Below, piece after piece: positions 1 through 5,771 of a DNA stretch of 5,902 nt (the first letter of the stretch is position 1; each line of letters starts with the position of its first letter). Below the pieces are notes generated by a model. That model saw nothing but the letters and a program-made list of their open reading frames with translations. It had not been told where the DNA came from and made no database searches. The stretch spans positions 1 through 5,902 of the forward strand of contig JAGXHC010000182.1 in assembly GCA_024636405.1 (NCBI GenBank). Reading direction: 5' to 3'. The translations under genes and the position numbers were made by a program. The stretch comes from Sulfitobacter sp. GTDB lineage: Bacteria > Pseudomonadota > Alphaproteobacteria > Rhodobacterales > Rhodobacteraceae.

Positions 1-767
1 AAGCAATCGAGGACAAGGCGCCCGAGTTTGGCTATATCGAATGTCATGACGTGACCACACAATGGGGCGTCTTTGCCATCGCCGGGCCTAAATCACGCGA
101 TGTATTGCGCGAGATCATCAAGGACGCAGACACCGACACGGTGCTGAGCAACAAGCGGTTTCCCTGGCTGACCATGCGCAATATCGAACTTGGCATGGTG
201 CCGGTACGCGCCATCCGTGTCGCCTATACCGGTGAGTTGGGGTGGGAGCTTCACCATCCGATCGAGATGCAGAACCACCTGTTTGATCTGCTGGAAGCGG
301 CGGGCGAAAAGCACGGTATGAAGCTGGTCGGCGCACGGGCGCAAAACTGGCTGCGGCAGGAGAAATCCTATCGCGCCTTTGGCACCGAACTTGGCCGTGA
401 TGCCACCCCGCTTGAGGCTGATCTGCCGCGCTTCGTGGACCTGTCCAAGGACTTTCATGGCAAAGAGGCGATGCAGGCCCACGGCATCCGCGCAAAGTGC
501 GTGACGGTGCTGATCGACGGGCCGGGGGATGCGGACCCGTGGGGTCGCGAGGTGCTCTATCACGCGGACGGGCGCACCGGGCGGCTGACGTCTGGTGGCT
601 ATTCGGTGGCTTTTGGCAAGAGCATCGGCATGGGGTATGTAAAACCGGAACATGCAGAGGTTGGCACAAAACTGAAGGTCAAGATGTTCGACCAGCTTTG
701 GGATGCTGAAGTCGTCGAAGACAGCCCTTACGATCCGAAAAATGCCACCATCCGCATGGACGGATGA
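1..767 (+). CDS. C-terminal part of a GcvT-domain (aminomethyltransferase / dimethylglycine-sarcosine dehydrogenase family) protein, 5' truncated
   Basis: The reading frame is open from base 3 and stops at TGA 765-767, giving 254 visible residues. The GTG at 51 is an internal valine codon, because coding sequence of the same family continues upstream to the window edge. The visible part starts inside a GcvT folate-binding domain: a VFAIAGPKSRDVL segment, then YTGELGWELHHP, then GARAQNWLRQEKSYRAFGTE. The smaller C-terminal barrel domain (GCV_T_C) covers roughly the last 90 residues and includes TSGGYSVAFGKSIGMGYV. In this family the domain passes a one-carbon unit from an N-methyl amine to tetrahydrofolate. 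The LRQEKSYRAFGTEL stretch resembles FAD-dependent dimethylglycine or sarcosine dehydrogenases more than glycine-cleavage T protein or DMSP demethylase DmdA. An N-terminal FAD domain is therefore expected outside the window, but it is not visible and the substrate is unknown. It converges on the GH25 gene. Confidence 0.85.
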   Translation, partial: AIEDKAPEFGYIECHDVTTQWGVFAIAGPKSRDVLREIIKDADTDTVLSNKRFPWLTMRNIELGMVPVRAIRVAYTGELGWELHHPIEMQNHLFDLLEAAGEKHGMKLVGARAQNWLRQEKSYRAFGTELGRDATPLEADLPRFVDLSKDFHGKEAMQAHGIRAKCVTVLIDGPGDADPWGREVLYHADGRTGRLTSGGYSVAFGKSIGMGYVKPEHAEVGTKLKVKMFDQLWDAEVVEDSPYDPKNATIRMDG

Positions 768-774
768 ACAGAAC

Positions 775-805
775 CGGTCCGGGTTTCAGTGCGAAACCCG
801 GACCG
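775..805. terminator. Shared hairpin between convergent genes
   Basis: Bases 775-786 pair perfectly with 794-805 (12 bp, GC-rich at the outside and AT-rich near the loop) around a 7-nt loop at 787-793. The hairpin starts 8 nt after the plus-strand stop codon and lies 3 nt beyond the GH25 stop on the minus strand. The position suits a bidirectional terminator. Neither side has a long U-tract, only short T-rich flanks, so termination strength is uncertain. Confidence 0.75.
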
Positions 806-808
806 CTG

Positions 809-1600
809 TTACTTGGCGCGCGATGCGGTCCACGCTTGCCACGCGTCGCGCGTCCCTGAGAAGACATTCAAATCCACAGCGCCAGCGATCCCCGGCACGG
901 TGCCCGTCGCGGTGTATTGCCAGAACGCCCAGCTTTGACCGGGATATGCCTCTGCCGGGGTCTTGGCGGTGCTGCGCAGCCAGAATTCATGGTCCCTGAT
1001 CCGCCCCAGATCGTTCTCTTGGAAGAATTTTGGCGTGGTGTAAATGATGGGGCGCTGGCCGTAATGGGCCGTTATGATTTTCATGAACCGGCGCATCTGG
1101 TCGCGCACTTCATCACCGGGCGGACGCACGTGGGCGCAGGTCGGCGAAAGCGGGTTCCACTCCATATCCAGCACCGGTGGCAGCATGTTGCCGCGCGGCA
1201 CATTGCGGATGAACCAGCGCGCCTGATCTTCTGGAGAGGTGCAGAAATAATAGAAGTGATAGGCCCCGCGCGCGACCCCGGCGGCGGCGGCCCCGCGCCA
1301 GTGGCTGTCAAACTGCGCATCGACGCGGTCGCCGCCTTCCGTGGCCTTGATGAATGCGAAATTCACTCCGTTGGCACGCGCGGTGCGCCAGTCGATGTTG
1401 TCCTGATAGCGGGCCACATCAATGCCATGCACACCGTACCGGGAGGGGTGCGGATGGGCGAAATCAAAAGGATTGCTATCGCCGAAATTTGCCGCCGTAA
1501 TCGTGCCGACAGGCACACTGGGTGCGGGGCTGCGCGGCGCGCCGCAAGCGGTAAGGGCCAATGCTGCCACACCGGCAAGGAACAGACGGATGGGGCTCAT
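809..1600 (-). CDS. GH25 lysozyme (N-acetylmuramidase-type) lipoprotein
   Basis: This 263-residue protein is a predicted lipoprotein. It has a short basic N-terminus, a hydrophobic stretch (about residues 5-17) and the lipobox LTAC with Cys19. A glycoside hydrolase family 25 domain follows, roughly residues 55-255. Recognisable family features are GIDVARYQ with Asp61, FAFIKATEGG, GAYHFYYF, LDMEW with Asp145 and Glu147 (the usual DxE catalytic pair), IIYTT, FWQYT (227-230) and a closing VDLNVF with Asp243. GH25 enzymes cleave the beta-1,4 bond between N-acetylmuramic acid and N-acetylglucosamine in peptidoglycan. The lipoprotein signal implies anchoring on the periplasmic side. The ATG overlaps the stop of the DUF938 gene as ATGA (1597-1600), and a GGAAG ribosome-binding motif lies at 1609-1613, 8 nt upstream. 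It is the last gene of the minus-strand operon. The substrate is inferred from the family, so a role in recycling, remodelling or defence cannot be told apart here. Confidence 0.93.
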   Translation of the reverse strand: MSPIRLFLAGVAALALTACGAPRSPAPSVPVGTITAANFGDSNPFDFAHPHPSRYGVHGIDVARYQDNIDWRTARANGVNFAFIKATEGGDRVDAQFDSHWRGAAAAGVARGAYHFYYFCTSPEDQARWFIRNVPRGNMLPPVLDMEWNPLSPTCAHVRPPGDEVRDQMRRFMKIITAHYGQRPIIYTTPKFFQENDLGRIRDHEFWLRSTAKTPAEAYPGQSWAFWQYTATGTVPGIAGAVDLNVFSGTRDAWQAWTASRAK

Positions 1601-2253
1601 AAAGCAGGCTTCCGGGCAATAAATGCAAGGTTGTTTGCGGGCATGTCGGTACTGTCGATCGGGCTAAGCGCAGCATCGCTGAGCAGGGCCGCAATATCAA
1701 GATCGTCCTTATACCCGATGTCCGGATCGGCGGTGCGCAGTTCTTCATCAAACCTTGCGTCACCTGCGCTGGTCAGCTTGCCGTTGCGTTTGAAGGGGCC
1801 ATAGAGGATCAGCACGCCGCCCGGCGCCAGCGCCAGCGCAGCTTCGTTAATCAGGGTTCGGACCTGCGGCATCGCGATCAGGTGCAACAGGTTGATCAGC
1901 ACGATCAGGTCGTTGGCGGGATGGTCTTGCGCCCAGCCAACTGCGGTCGCATCCAGCGCCACGGCGCGGGCGACGTTGCCCAGACCTGCATCGGTGACAT
2001 GCGCGTCAATGCTGGCGCGGCGGGTCGCATCAGGTTCGGTGGGGTGCCAGTACATCTTTGGCAAGGCGGCGGCGAAGGCCGCGACATGTTCACCAGTGCC
2101 GCTGGCGATTTCCAGCGCGCGGCCCGAGCGCGGCGCATGTTTCACAAGCAGTTCACGCAGCGGCACCAGATTGCGCAGGGCGGCAGGGGCGCTGAGCCGG
2201 GGGCCGTCGGTTGGCGCCGCGACGCTGGCGCTGGGGGGCAGGCGCGCGCTCAT
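1597..2253 (-). CDS. DUF938-family SAM-dependent methyltransferase
   Basis: A 218-residue protein with a class I SAM-binding motif LEIASGTGEH (residues 48-57). Other DUF938 hallmarks are an early APAALRN segment, YWHPTEPD after strand 2, INLLHLI around 120-126, LILYGPFKRNGK around 148-159, FDEELRTADPDIGYKD, and the closing MPANNLAFIARK. Homologues are cytoplasmic and mostly uncharacterised, so the methyl acceptor is unknown. The start is set at 2253 because this ATG overlaps the upstream gene's stop as ATGA (2250-2253) and the protein then begins close to the conserved domain. The frame is open further upstream to 2391, but that extension lies inside the dehydrogenase gene and reads as low-complexity Arg/Ala/Pro-rich sequence. 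No clear Shine-Dalgarno motif precedes the start, which suggests translational coupling. Its stop overlaps the GH25 start in the same way. Confidence 0.92.
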   Translation of the reverse strand: MSARLPPSASVAAPTDGPRLSAPAALRNLVPLRELLVKHAPRSGRALEIASGTGEHVAAFAAALPKMYWHPTEPDATRRASIDAHVTDAGLGNVARAVALDATAVGWAQDHPANDLIVLINLLHLIAMPQVRTLINEAALALAPGGVLILYGPFKRNGKLTSAGDARFDEELRTADPDIGYKDDLDIAALLSDAALSPIDSTDMPANNLAFIARKPAL

Positions 2254-3329
2254 CCGCGCAGCCGGTCGGGGGTCAGGCGCGCGACGATATCTGGCGTCAG
2301 CGCCGGCGTGCGGCCAGTCACCAGATCGGCGACAAGCTGTGATGCGGCGGGGGCTGTCTGAAACCCGTAACCGCCCTGACCGGCGCACCACACAAAGCTT
2401 GGCGTAGCAGGATCGGGCCCCAGCACAAGGTTGCGATCGGGCGCGAAACTGCGCAGCCCCGCCCAGGACGACAGCAGCCGCGTGACCGGCGTCGTGACCA
2501 TGTTTTCATAACGCGCGAGCCCTTCCGCAAGCACCATGTCATCGGCCCAGGCATCGTGTGGTTCAGCCACGTCTTCTTCTGCCGGAGAAACCAAAAGCGC
2601 GCCTGCGTCGGGCTTGGCATACCATGTCTCACCGACGCCAAAGAACATCGGCCAATTGGTTACGTCATGGCCGTCGGGCGCGGGCAGCCGCGCCATGGAG
2701 CGACGGTGCGGCACAATTCCAAGTGGCGCAATCCCGGCCATCGTGGCAATTCCATCTGCCCAAGCACCCGCCGCGTTGACCAAAACAGCGGCGCGGTGGG
2801 TCTGTTCCCCTGCTGTTACTTGCCAGTGGCTGCCGTCGCGGGTGATGTCGGTGATGCGCGCGCTTGTGATCACCTGTCCGCCATTGCGGCGCACCTCGCG
2901 GGCAAAGTCCTGCATCAGCCGATCCGTGTCGATATCGAACGCGTCTTCATGGTATCCGGCAAAAGCGACCTTGGCCGGGTCAAGGATGGGCACCATCTCC
3001 AAGGCTTGCGCCGGGCTGATGCGGTCCACATGCATGGTCTCGGCGTCATCGTCAAAGCCTGCCTTGTCGGCCGCCTCGGCCACGATCAACAGCCCGCGCG
3101 GGCTGAGGTATCCGCCATTCGCGGTGTGGTGATAGTCGGCGCTGGCCGCGTTCAGTGCCACAGTTGACGGCAGCCCGTAGGTGGCTTCAAACAGCGCGGC
3201 AGAGCGTCCGGACGCATGATATCCCAGCCCCTCTTCGGCCTCCAGAACGGTGACATTGGCGTCCGCTGAAAGGCGCGCGGCAGCGGACAGGCCGCCGATG
3301 CCGCCACCGATGATAATGATGTCGGTCAT
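2250..3329 (-). CDS. FAD-dependent oxidoreductase, DAO family, resembling D-arginine dehydrogenase DauA
   Basis: A 359-residue flavoprotein of the D-amino acid oxidase/dehydrogenase superfamily. The N-terminus carries the Rossmann dinucleotide motif GGGIGG (8-13), with Glu30 at the end of strand 2, where the FAD ribose normally binds. GYHASGRSAA (36-45) and Tyr51 follow. The middle has DIDTDRL and VLVNAAGAWAD. The C-terminus has WAGLRSFAPDR (289-299) and the FAD-binding GQGGYGFQ (317-324). Spacing and these blocks match Pseudomonas DauA as I recall it. Arg209/210, Tyr237 and Arg293 sit where DauA uses Arg222, Tyr249 and Arg305 on the substrate. Positions equivalent to DauA His48, Thr50 and Glu87 are Leu46, Glu48 and Leu80, so D-arginine is not a safe substrate call. 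The likely reaction is oxidative deamination of a D- or secondary amino acid, with electrons passing to an unknown acceptor. It starts at an ATGA overlap with the aldo/keto reductase and has a GAGGA ribosome-binding site. Confidence 0.9.
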   Translation of the reverse strand: MTDIIIIGGGIGGLSAAARLSADANVTVLEAEEGLGYHASGRSAALFEATYGLPSTVALNAASADYHHTANGGYLSPRGLLIVAEAADKAGFDDDAETMHVDRISPAQALEMVPILDPAKVAFAGYHEDAFDIDTDRLMQDFAREVRRNGGQVITSARITDITRDGSHWQVTAGEQTHRAAVLVNAAGAWADGIATMAGIAPLGIVPHRRSMARLPAPDGHDVTNWPMFFGVGETWYAKPDAGALLVSPAEEDVAEPHDAWADDMVLAEGLARYENMVTTPVTRLLSSWAGLRSFAPDRNLVLGPDPATPSFVWCAGQGGYGFQTAPAASQLVADLVTGRTPALTPDIVARLTPDRLRG

Positions 3330-4264
3330 GTCTGTTCCTCGGTTCGGTCAGTGGCAGGGGGCGGGGTTGGGGAAAGCGCCGAAATCCGGGCATAAAGGTC
3401 TGGGGTCATGTCAAAGTGCAGCGCCGCAAGCGAGGGTTCAAGCTGGACCGCGGACCGCGCGGAAATGATCGGCGACGGCCCCGTGGGATGTGCAGCAGCC
3501 CATGCCACCGCCAGCGTGGCAGGGTCGGTGCCCATCTTGGCGGCAAGTCGGCACAACGCGTCTGCGGCGGTATGCATCTCGGCGCGGCCATAACGGGCTG
3601 CATAACGGTCATTCTGCGTCAGCCGCCCGGTGCCGCCGCCCGCATATTTGCCGGTCAGCAGCCCGCCACCCAACGGCGAATAAGGTGCCACAAGGATGCC
3701 CAGATCATTGGCCATCGGCAGGATTTCCACCTCTGCCTGTCGTTTGACAAGGTTGTACATCGGCTGGATGACCGCCACGGACAGATCAAATTGCGCCGCG
3801 ACGTTTGCCGCCTTCACGACCTGCCACGCGGCAAAATTTGACAGGCCGATATGCCGGATGTGCCCGCGTGCCTTGAGATCGGCAAACGCCTGGAAACTTT
3901 CAGATAAATCGGTGTCGGGGTCAAAGCGGTGCAGGTAGAGCACGTCCAGCGTATCAAGCCCCATGCGCTGCCGCGAGGTTTCGGCAGAGGCCATGATATT
4001 GTCGCGCCCCGCGCCATCCTTGTAGGCGGCTTTCGTGGCGATGATCAGGCTGTCGCGGCGCGCTTGCACCAATTTGCCCAGCAGTGTTTCGGACGCCCCG
4101 TCAGTATAGATATGGGCAGTGTCGAAATGGGTGATGCCCGCGTCGATACAGGCGTCGAACATCGCGCGCGCGGCATCGGCGTCGGCGTGGCCCCCGAACT
4201 GCATTGTCCCAAAGGCGAGACGGCTTGCGGGCGTGCCATCGGGGCTGGTGAGGGTTTGTTTCAT
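3326..4264 (-). CDS. Aldo/keto reductase family oxidoreductase
   Basis: A 312-residue (alpha/beta)8-barrel NAD(P)H-dependent carbonyl reductase. The catalytic tetrad is visible: Asp48 in THFDTAHIY, Tyr53, Lys78 in IIATKAAY and His112 in LYLHRFD. Other family blocks are GHIRHIGLSNF (134-144), QPMYNLVKRQAE (167-178), VAPYSPLGGGLLTGKY (192-207) and a late PIISARSAVQLEPSL segment that should contact the cofactor 2'-phosphate or adenine. The family reduces aldehydes or ketones to alcohols; the substrate cannot be read from sequence. The frame is open upstream to 4366, inside the GST gene. The ATG at 4264 is preferred because the protein then begins with the normal family N-terminus (MKQTLTSPDGTPASRLAFGT). 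No good Shine-Dalgarno motif precedes it. Its stop overlaps the start of the FAD enzyme as ATGA (3326-3329). The last dozen residues are a Pro- and acid-rich tail. Confidence 0.93.
   Translation of the reverse strand: MKQTLTSPDGTPASRLAFGTMQFGGHADADAARAMFDACIDAGITHFDTAHIYTDGASETLLGKLVQARRDSLIIATKAAYKDGAGRDNIMASAETSRQRMGLDTLDVLYLHRFDPDTDLSESFQAFADLKARGHIRHIGLSNFAAWQVVKAANVAAQFDLSVAVIQPMYNLVKRQAEVEILPMANDLGILVAPYSPLGGGLLTGKYAGGGTGRLTQNDRYAARYGRAEMHTAADALCRLAAKMGTDPATLAVAWAAAHPTGPSPIISARSAVQLEPSLAALHFDMTPDLYARISALSPTPPPATDRTEEQT
3336..3340 (-). promoter_or_regulatory. Ribosome-binding site of the DauA-like dehydrogenase
   Basis: GAGGA on the minus strand, 6 nt before the ATG at 3329. It lies within the last codons of the aldo/keto reductase gene. 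It supports the overlapping start and shows that this coupled gene also has its own initiation signal. Confidence 0.7.
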
Positions 4265-4346
4265 GGTCAGATTGGTGACATGTCGGCCCCGTGTGCGCAA
4301 CGGGTAAGGCGGCGAATGCGGCCGCGCGTGAGTGACCGCCCGGTAT

Positions 4347-4964
4347 TCAATCCTCTGCGGGTTCACCTTTTTGCGTCGCGCGCTGATAGGCCGGGCGATT
4401 CTGGATCATCTCTACAAATCCGGCCAGCGCAGGATAATCGCCACTGCGTTTCTGGCGCATCGCGATCTCCGCAGGAAAGCTCAGCATGATGTCGGCGGCA
4501 GACAGGCTGTCTTGTACAAAATGTCCCGACGGCCGCACGACGCTGTTCATGTAGCTATAGTGACTGTCCAGTTCGGACGTGATGCGTGGTTGCAGCGGCG
4601 CGCCGGCATCGCCCAGACGGCTTACATAGAGGTTCAGCAATATCGGTGTCATCGCAGAGCCTTCTGCGAAATGCATCAGTTCCAGATGCCGCAGGAAGGC
4701 AGCTGTGCCGCGCTCCGGGATCATGTGCGGTGCAAAACGGCTGCAGAGCACTTCGACGATTGCTGCGCTTTCAACGACAAGGGTTCCGTCGATTTCGATC
4801 ATCGGGGATTTGCCCAACGGGTGCACCAGCTTCAGTTCCGGCGGTGCAAGGTTGGTCTGCGCGTCGCGGGTGTAGTGGCTGATCGTATAGGGTTGCTCCA
4901 ATTCCTCCAGCAACCACAGGATGCGATGCGAGCGGGAGCGATTGAGATGGTGGACTGTGATCAT
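4347..4964 (-). CDS. Glutathione S-transferase family protein
   Basis: A 205-residue protein of normal cytosolic GST length. The N-terminal thioredoxin-like domain (about 1-80) begins MITVHHLNRSRSHRILWLLEE, has the cis-proline loop GKSPMIEIDG (Pro54) and the glutathione-binding ES pair of VVESAAI (Glu65, Ser66). The all-helical C-terminal domain holds the N-capping S-x-x-D box at Ser155-Asp158 in SLSAADIMLSF. The nucleophile should be one of the early Ser/Arg positions (Ser10, Arg11, Ser12), but which one is uncertain. The family conjugates or reduces electrophiles with glutathione in the cytoplasm; the substrate is unknown. The start at 4964 is chosen over an in-frame ATG at 4994 because an AAGGG ribosome-binding motif lies 7 nt upstream and the protein then starts on the first beta strand. 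It is divergent from ectC across a 100-bp spacer and may lead the minus-strand operon, 82 nt ahead of the aldo/keto reductase. Confidence 0.92.
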   Translation of the reverse strand: MITVHHLNRSRSHRILWLLEELEQPYTISHYTRDAQTNLAPPELKLVHPLGKSPMIEIDGTLVVESAAIVEVLCSRFAPHMIPERGTAAFLRHLELMHFAEGSAMTPILLNLYVSRLGDAGAPLQPRITSELDSHYSYMNSVVRPSGHFVQDSLSAADIMLSFPAEIAMRQKRSGDYPALAGFVEMIQNRPAYQRATQKGEPAED

Positions 4965-4971
4965 CTGCGGA

Positions 4972-4976
4972 CCCTT
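4972..4976 (-). promoter_or_regulatory. Ribosome-binding site of the GST gene
   Basis: AAGGG on the minus strand, 7 nt before the ATG at 4964. It supports this start over the longer frame beginning at 4994, which would place the motif inside the coding sequence. Confidence 0.6.
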
Positions 4977-5053
4977 TCTGAGTGCGTGATACACAGTCTA
5001 AGGCTTGCAGCGGGAATGGAAAGACGCTCAAGCTTGGGCGCAGAAATCACAAA

Positions 5054-5058
5054 AGGAG
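5054..5058 (+). promoter_or_regulatory. Ribosome-binding site of ectC
   Basis: AGGAG within AAAAGGAG, 6 nt before the ATG at 5065. It fixes the start at 5065 rather than the in-frame ATG at 5005, and it is the strongest ribosome-binding site in the window. Confidence 0.85.
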
Positions 5059-5064
5059 ACTGCA

Positions 5065-5466
5065 ATGATCATCGAAGACAAAACAGCGCTGCGCGGCACG
5101 GTGCGTGATGCCGCCGGAGAAGGCTGGACATCGCTTCGGCTGCTGGTGCGCGCGCATGGCATGGGGTTTTCCATGACCGAAACACAAGTGCTGCCCGGTG
5201 CCGTGCTCAAATTGCAGTACAAACACCACATTGAGGCTTGTTATTGCATCGCGGGGCAGGGGACGGTCACCGAGCTTGACAGCGGGACGGTACACGACAT
5301 TGCGCCCGGTGTGCTCTATGCGCCTAACTCCCATGAGCGGCACGAGGTCCGGGTGCCCGACGGTGGTGAACCGATGCGCCTTATCTGCGTCTTCTCGCCC
5401 GCCTTGCAGGGCGACGAGGTGCACGGCCCCGACGGCAGCTATGCCCGCCCGGAAGTGTCATCCTAA
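5065..5466 (+). CDS. ectC: L-ectoine synthase (EctC), stand-alone
   Basis: A 133-residue cupin, the normal length for EctC, which cyclises N-gamma-acetyl-L-2,4-diaminobutyrate to the compatible solute ectoine in the cytoplasm. Diagnostic blocks are GWTSLRLL, HGMGFSMTET, QYKHHIEACYCIAGQG, PGVLYAPNSHERH and LICVFSPALQGDEVH. The iron ligands of characterised EctC (Glu57, Tyr85, His93 in the Paenibacillus lautus enzyme, as I recall) fall at the same numbers here. Other known pocket residues also match: Trp21, Arg25, Thr40, Tyr52, His55. After a three-residue insertion near 99-101, Phe110, Pro112, Glu118 and His120 correspond to P. lautus 107, 109, 115 and 117. The gene therefore looks intact. Neither ectA, ectB, ectD nor an aspartokinase gene is adjacent: a GST lies divergently upstream and a BMP-family gene convergently downstream. 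The final Ser-Ser-stop is contributed by a palindromic repeat-like element. A related cupin with a different substrate remains possible but less likely. Confidence 0.92.
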   Translation: MIIEDKTALRGTVRDAAGEGWTSLRLLVRAHGMGFSMTETQVLPGAVLKLQYKHHIEACYCIAGQGTVTELDSGTVHDIAPGVLYAPNSHERHEVRVPDGGEPMRLICVFSPALQGDEVHGPDGSYARPEVSS

Positions 5467-5497
5467 GCGCAGCAACACTTTTGGCCTCTGGGATGAC
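5457..5497. repeat. Palindromic repeat-like element overlapping the ectC 3' end
   Basis: GTCATCC at 5457-5463 is an exact inverted match to GGATGAC at 5491-5497, with 27 nt between. The start, GTCATCCTAAGCGCAGC, resembles the GTCATCCTGAGCGCAGC type of dispersed palindromic intergenic element I know from many proteobacterial genomes. The left arm supplies the last two ectC codons and stop. The 7-bp stem could also help end ectC transcription, but the loop is long. Copy number cannot be judged from one window. Confidence 0.5.
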
Positions 5498-5715
5498 GTG
5501 AAATGCGCGCCTTTCGATTGGGACGGATCGTTTCCAATATCTGCGTTCCGACAGCTTGGAAACAGTCCCCCTGATCTTGCGCAGGCGCGCCTTGCTCTGA
5601 GGTGCATCTGACGAACGCGCGATACCCGAAGACTGCCGAGCCCAGACGCCGCCACCAATGATACTGCCTCTGGCCACCGCTTCATTCATCGTGAGCGAAT
5701 GCAATTTGATCACGC
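5498..5715. other. Gene-free stretch between ectC and the next terminator
   Basis: No frame here shows a recognisable domain or a believable ribosome-binding site. A minus-strand frame crosses it and runs on through the ectC coding region as Arg/Pro-rich sequence, so I treat it as spurious. The only structure seen is the large inverted repeat at 5520-5569. Together with the flanking repeat (5457-5497) this may be decayed or repeat-derived DNA. Confidence 0.55.
5520..5569. repeat. Large two-part inverted repeat downstream of ectC
   Basis: GTTTCCAA (5530-5537) pairs exactly with TTGGAAAC (5556-5563) around an 18-nt loop. The outer arms GGGAC (5520-5524) and GTCCC (5565-5569) also pair, separated from the inner stem by 5 nt on the left and 1 nt on the right. 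It lies 53 nt after the ectC stop with no T-tract, so it is a weak terminator candidate. It could be part of a dispersed repeat or the RNA stem of a stabilised 3' end. Confidence 0.5.
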
Positions 5716-5746
5716 AAAAGGGCGCGCAGTTTCCTGCACGCCCCTT
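5716..5746 (-). terminator. Rho-independent terminator of the BMP-family gene
   Basis: In the minus-strand transcript, 5743-5734 pairs with 5729-5720 as a 10-bp GC-rich stem with one G-U wobble and a GAAA tetraloop (5733-5730). Four U residues follow (5719-5716), matched by A residues at 5746-5745. On the plus strand the wobble becomes a C/A mismatch and there is no U-tract of the same quality, so the element is directional. It ends 25 nt beyond the BMP stop codon. Confidence 0.85.
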
Positions 5747-5771
5747 CCAGCTACGTTGTAATTTGCGCCGC

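Larger units (their letters stand above)
4965..5064. promoter_or_regulatory. Divergent GST / ectC intergenic region with a 16-bp operator-like dyad
   Basis: This 100-bp spacer must hold the ectC promoter and probably that of the GST gene. I could not place a convincing -35/-10 pair for either. The notable element is a 16-bp imperfect palindrome at 5025-5040, CGCTCAAGCTTGGGCG, in which 7 of 8 base pairs are symmetric (only 5028/5037 mismatch). It lies 24 bp upstream of the ectC ATG, a suitable place for a repressor operator. Its function is inferred from symmetry and position only. Confidence 0.45.

Noticed and set aside
51..53. GTG as the start of the first gene
   Set aside because: The same frame is open with family-like sequence (GYIECHD) back to the window edge, so this is an internal codon.
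917..1804. A 295-codon plus-strand open frame opposite the GH25 and DUF938 genes
   Set aside because: It is antisense to two genes with clear families and motifs, has no recognisable domain, and fits the GC-rich antisense openness seen across the window.
2254..2391. A 46-residue N-terminal extension of the DUF938 protein
   Set aside because: It overlaps the well-conserved C-terminus of the FAD enzyme, is Arg/Pro-rich without family similarity, and the ATG at 2253 forms an ATGA junction like its neighbours.
4285..4310. A small CCCGT...ACGGG hairpin in the GST-aldo/keto reductase gap
   Set aside because: Only a 5-bp stem with no T-tract, too weak to call a terminator or attenuator.
4265..4366. 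A 34-residue N-terminal extension of the aldo/keto reductase
   Set aside because: It runs into the GST coding region and does not resemble a family N-terminus, and ATG 4264 gives the expected start.
5381..5713. A 110-codon minus-strand frame across the ectC 3' end and the following spacer
   Set aside because: Its C-terminal third is antisense to ectC and becomes an Arg/Pro-rich string; the rest is repeat-like sequence with no domain.
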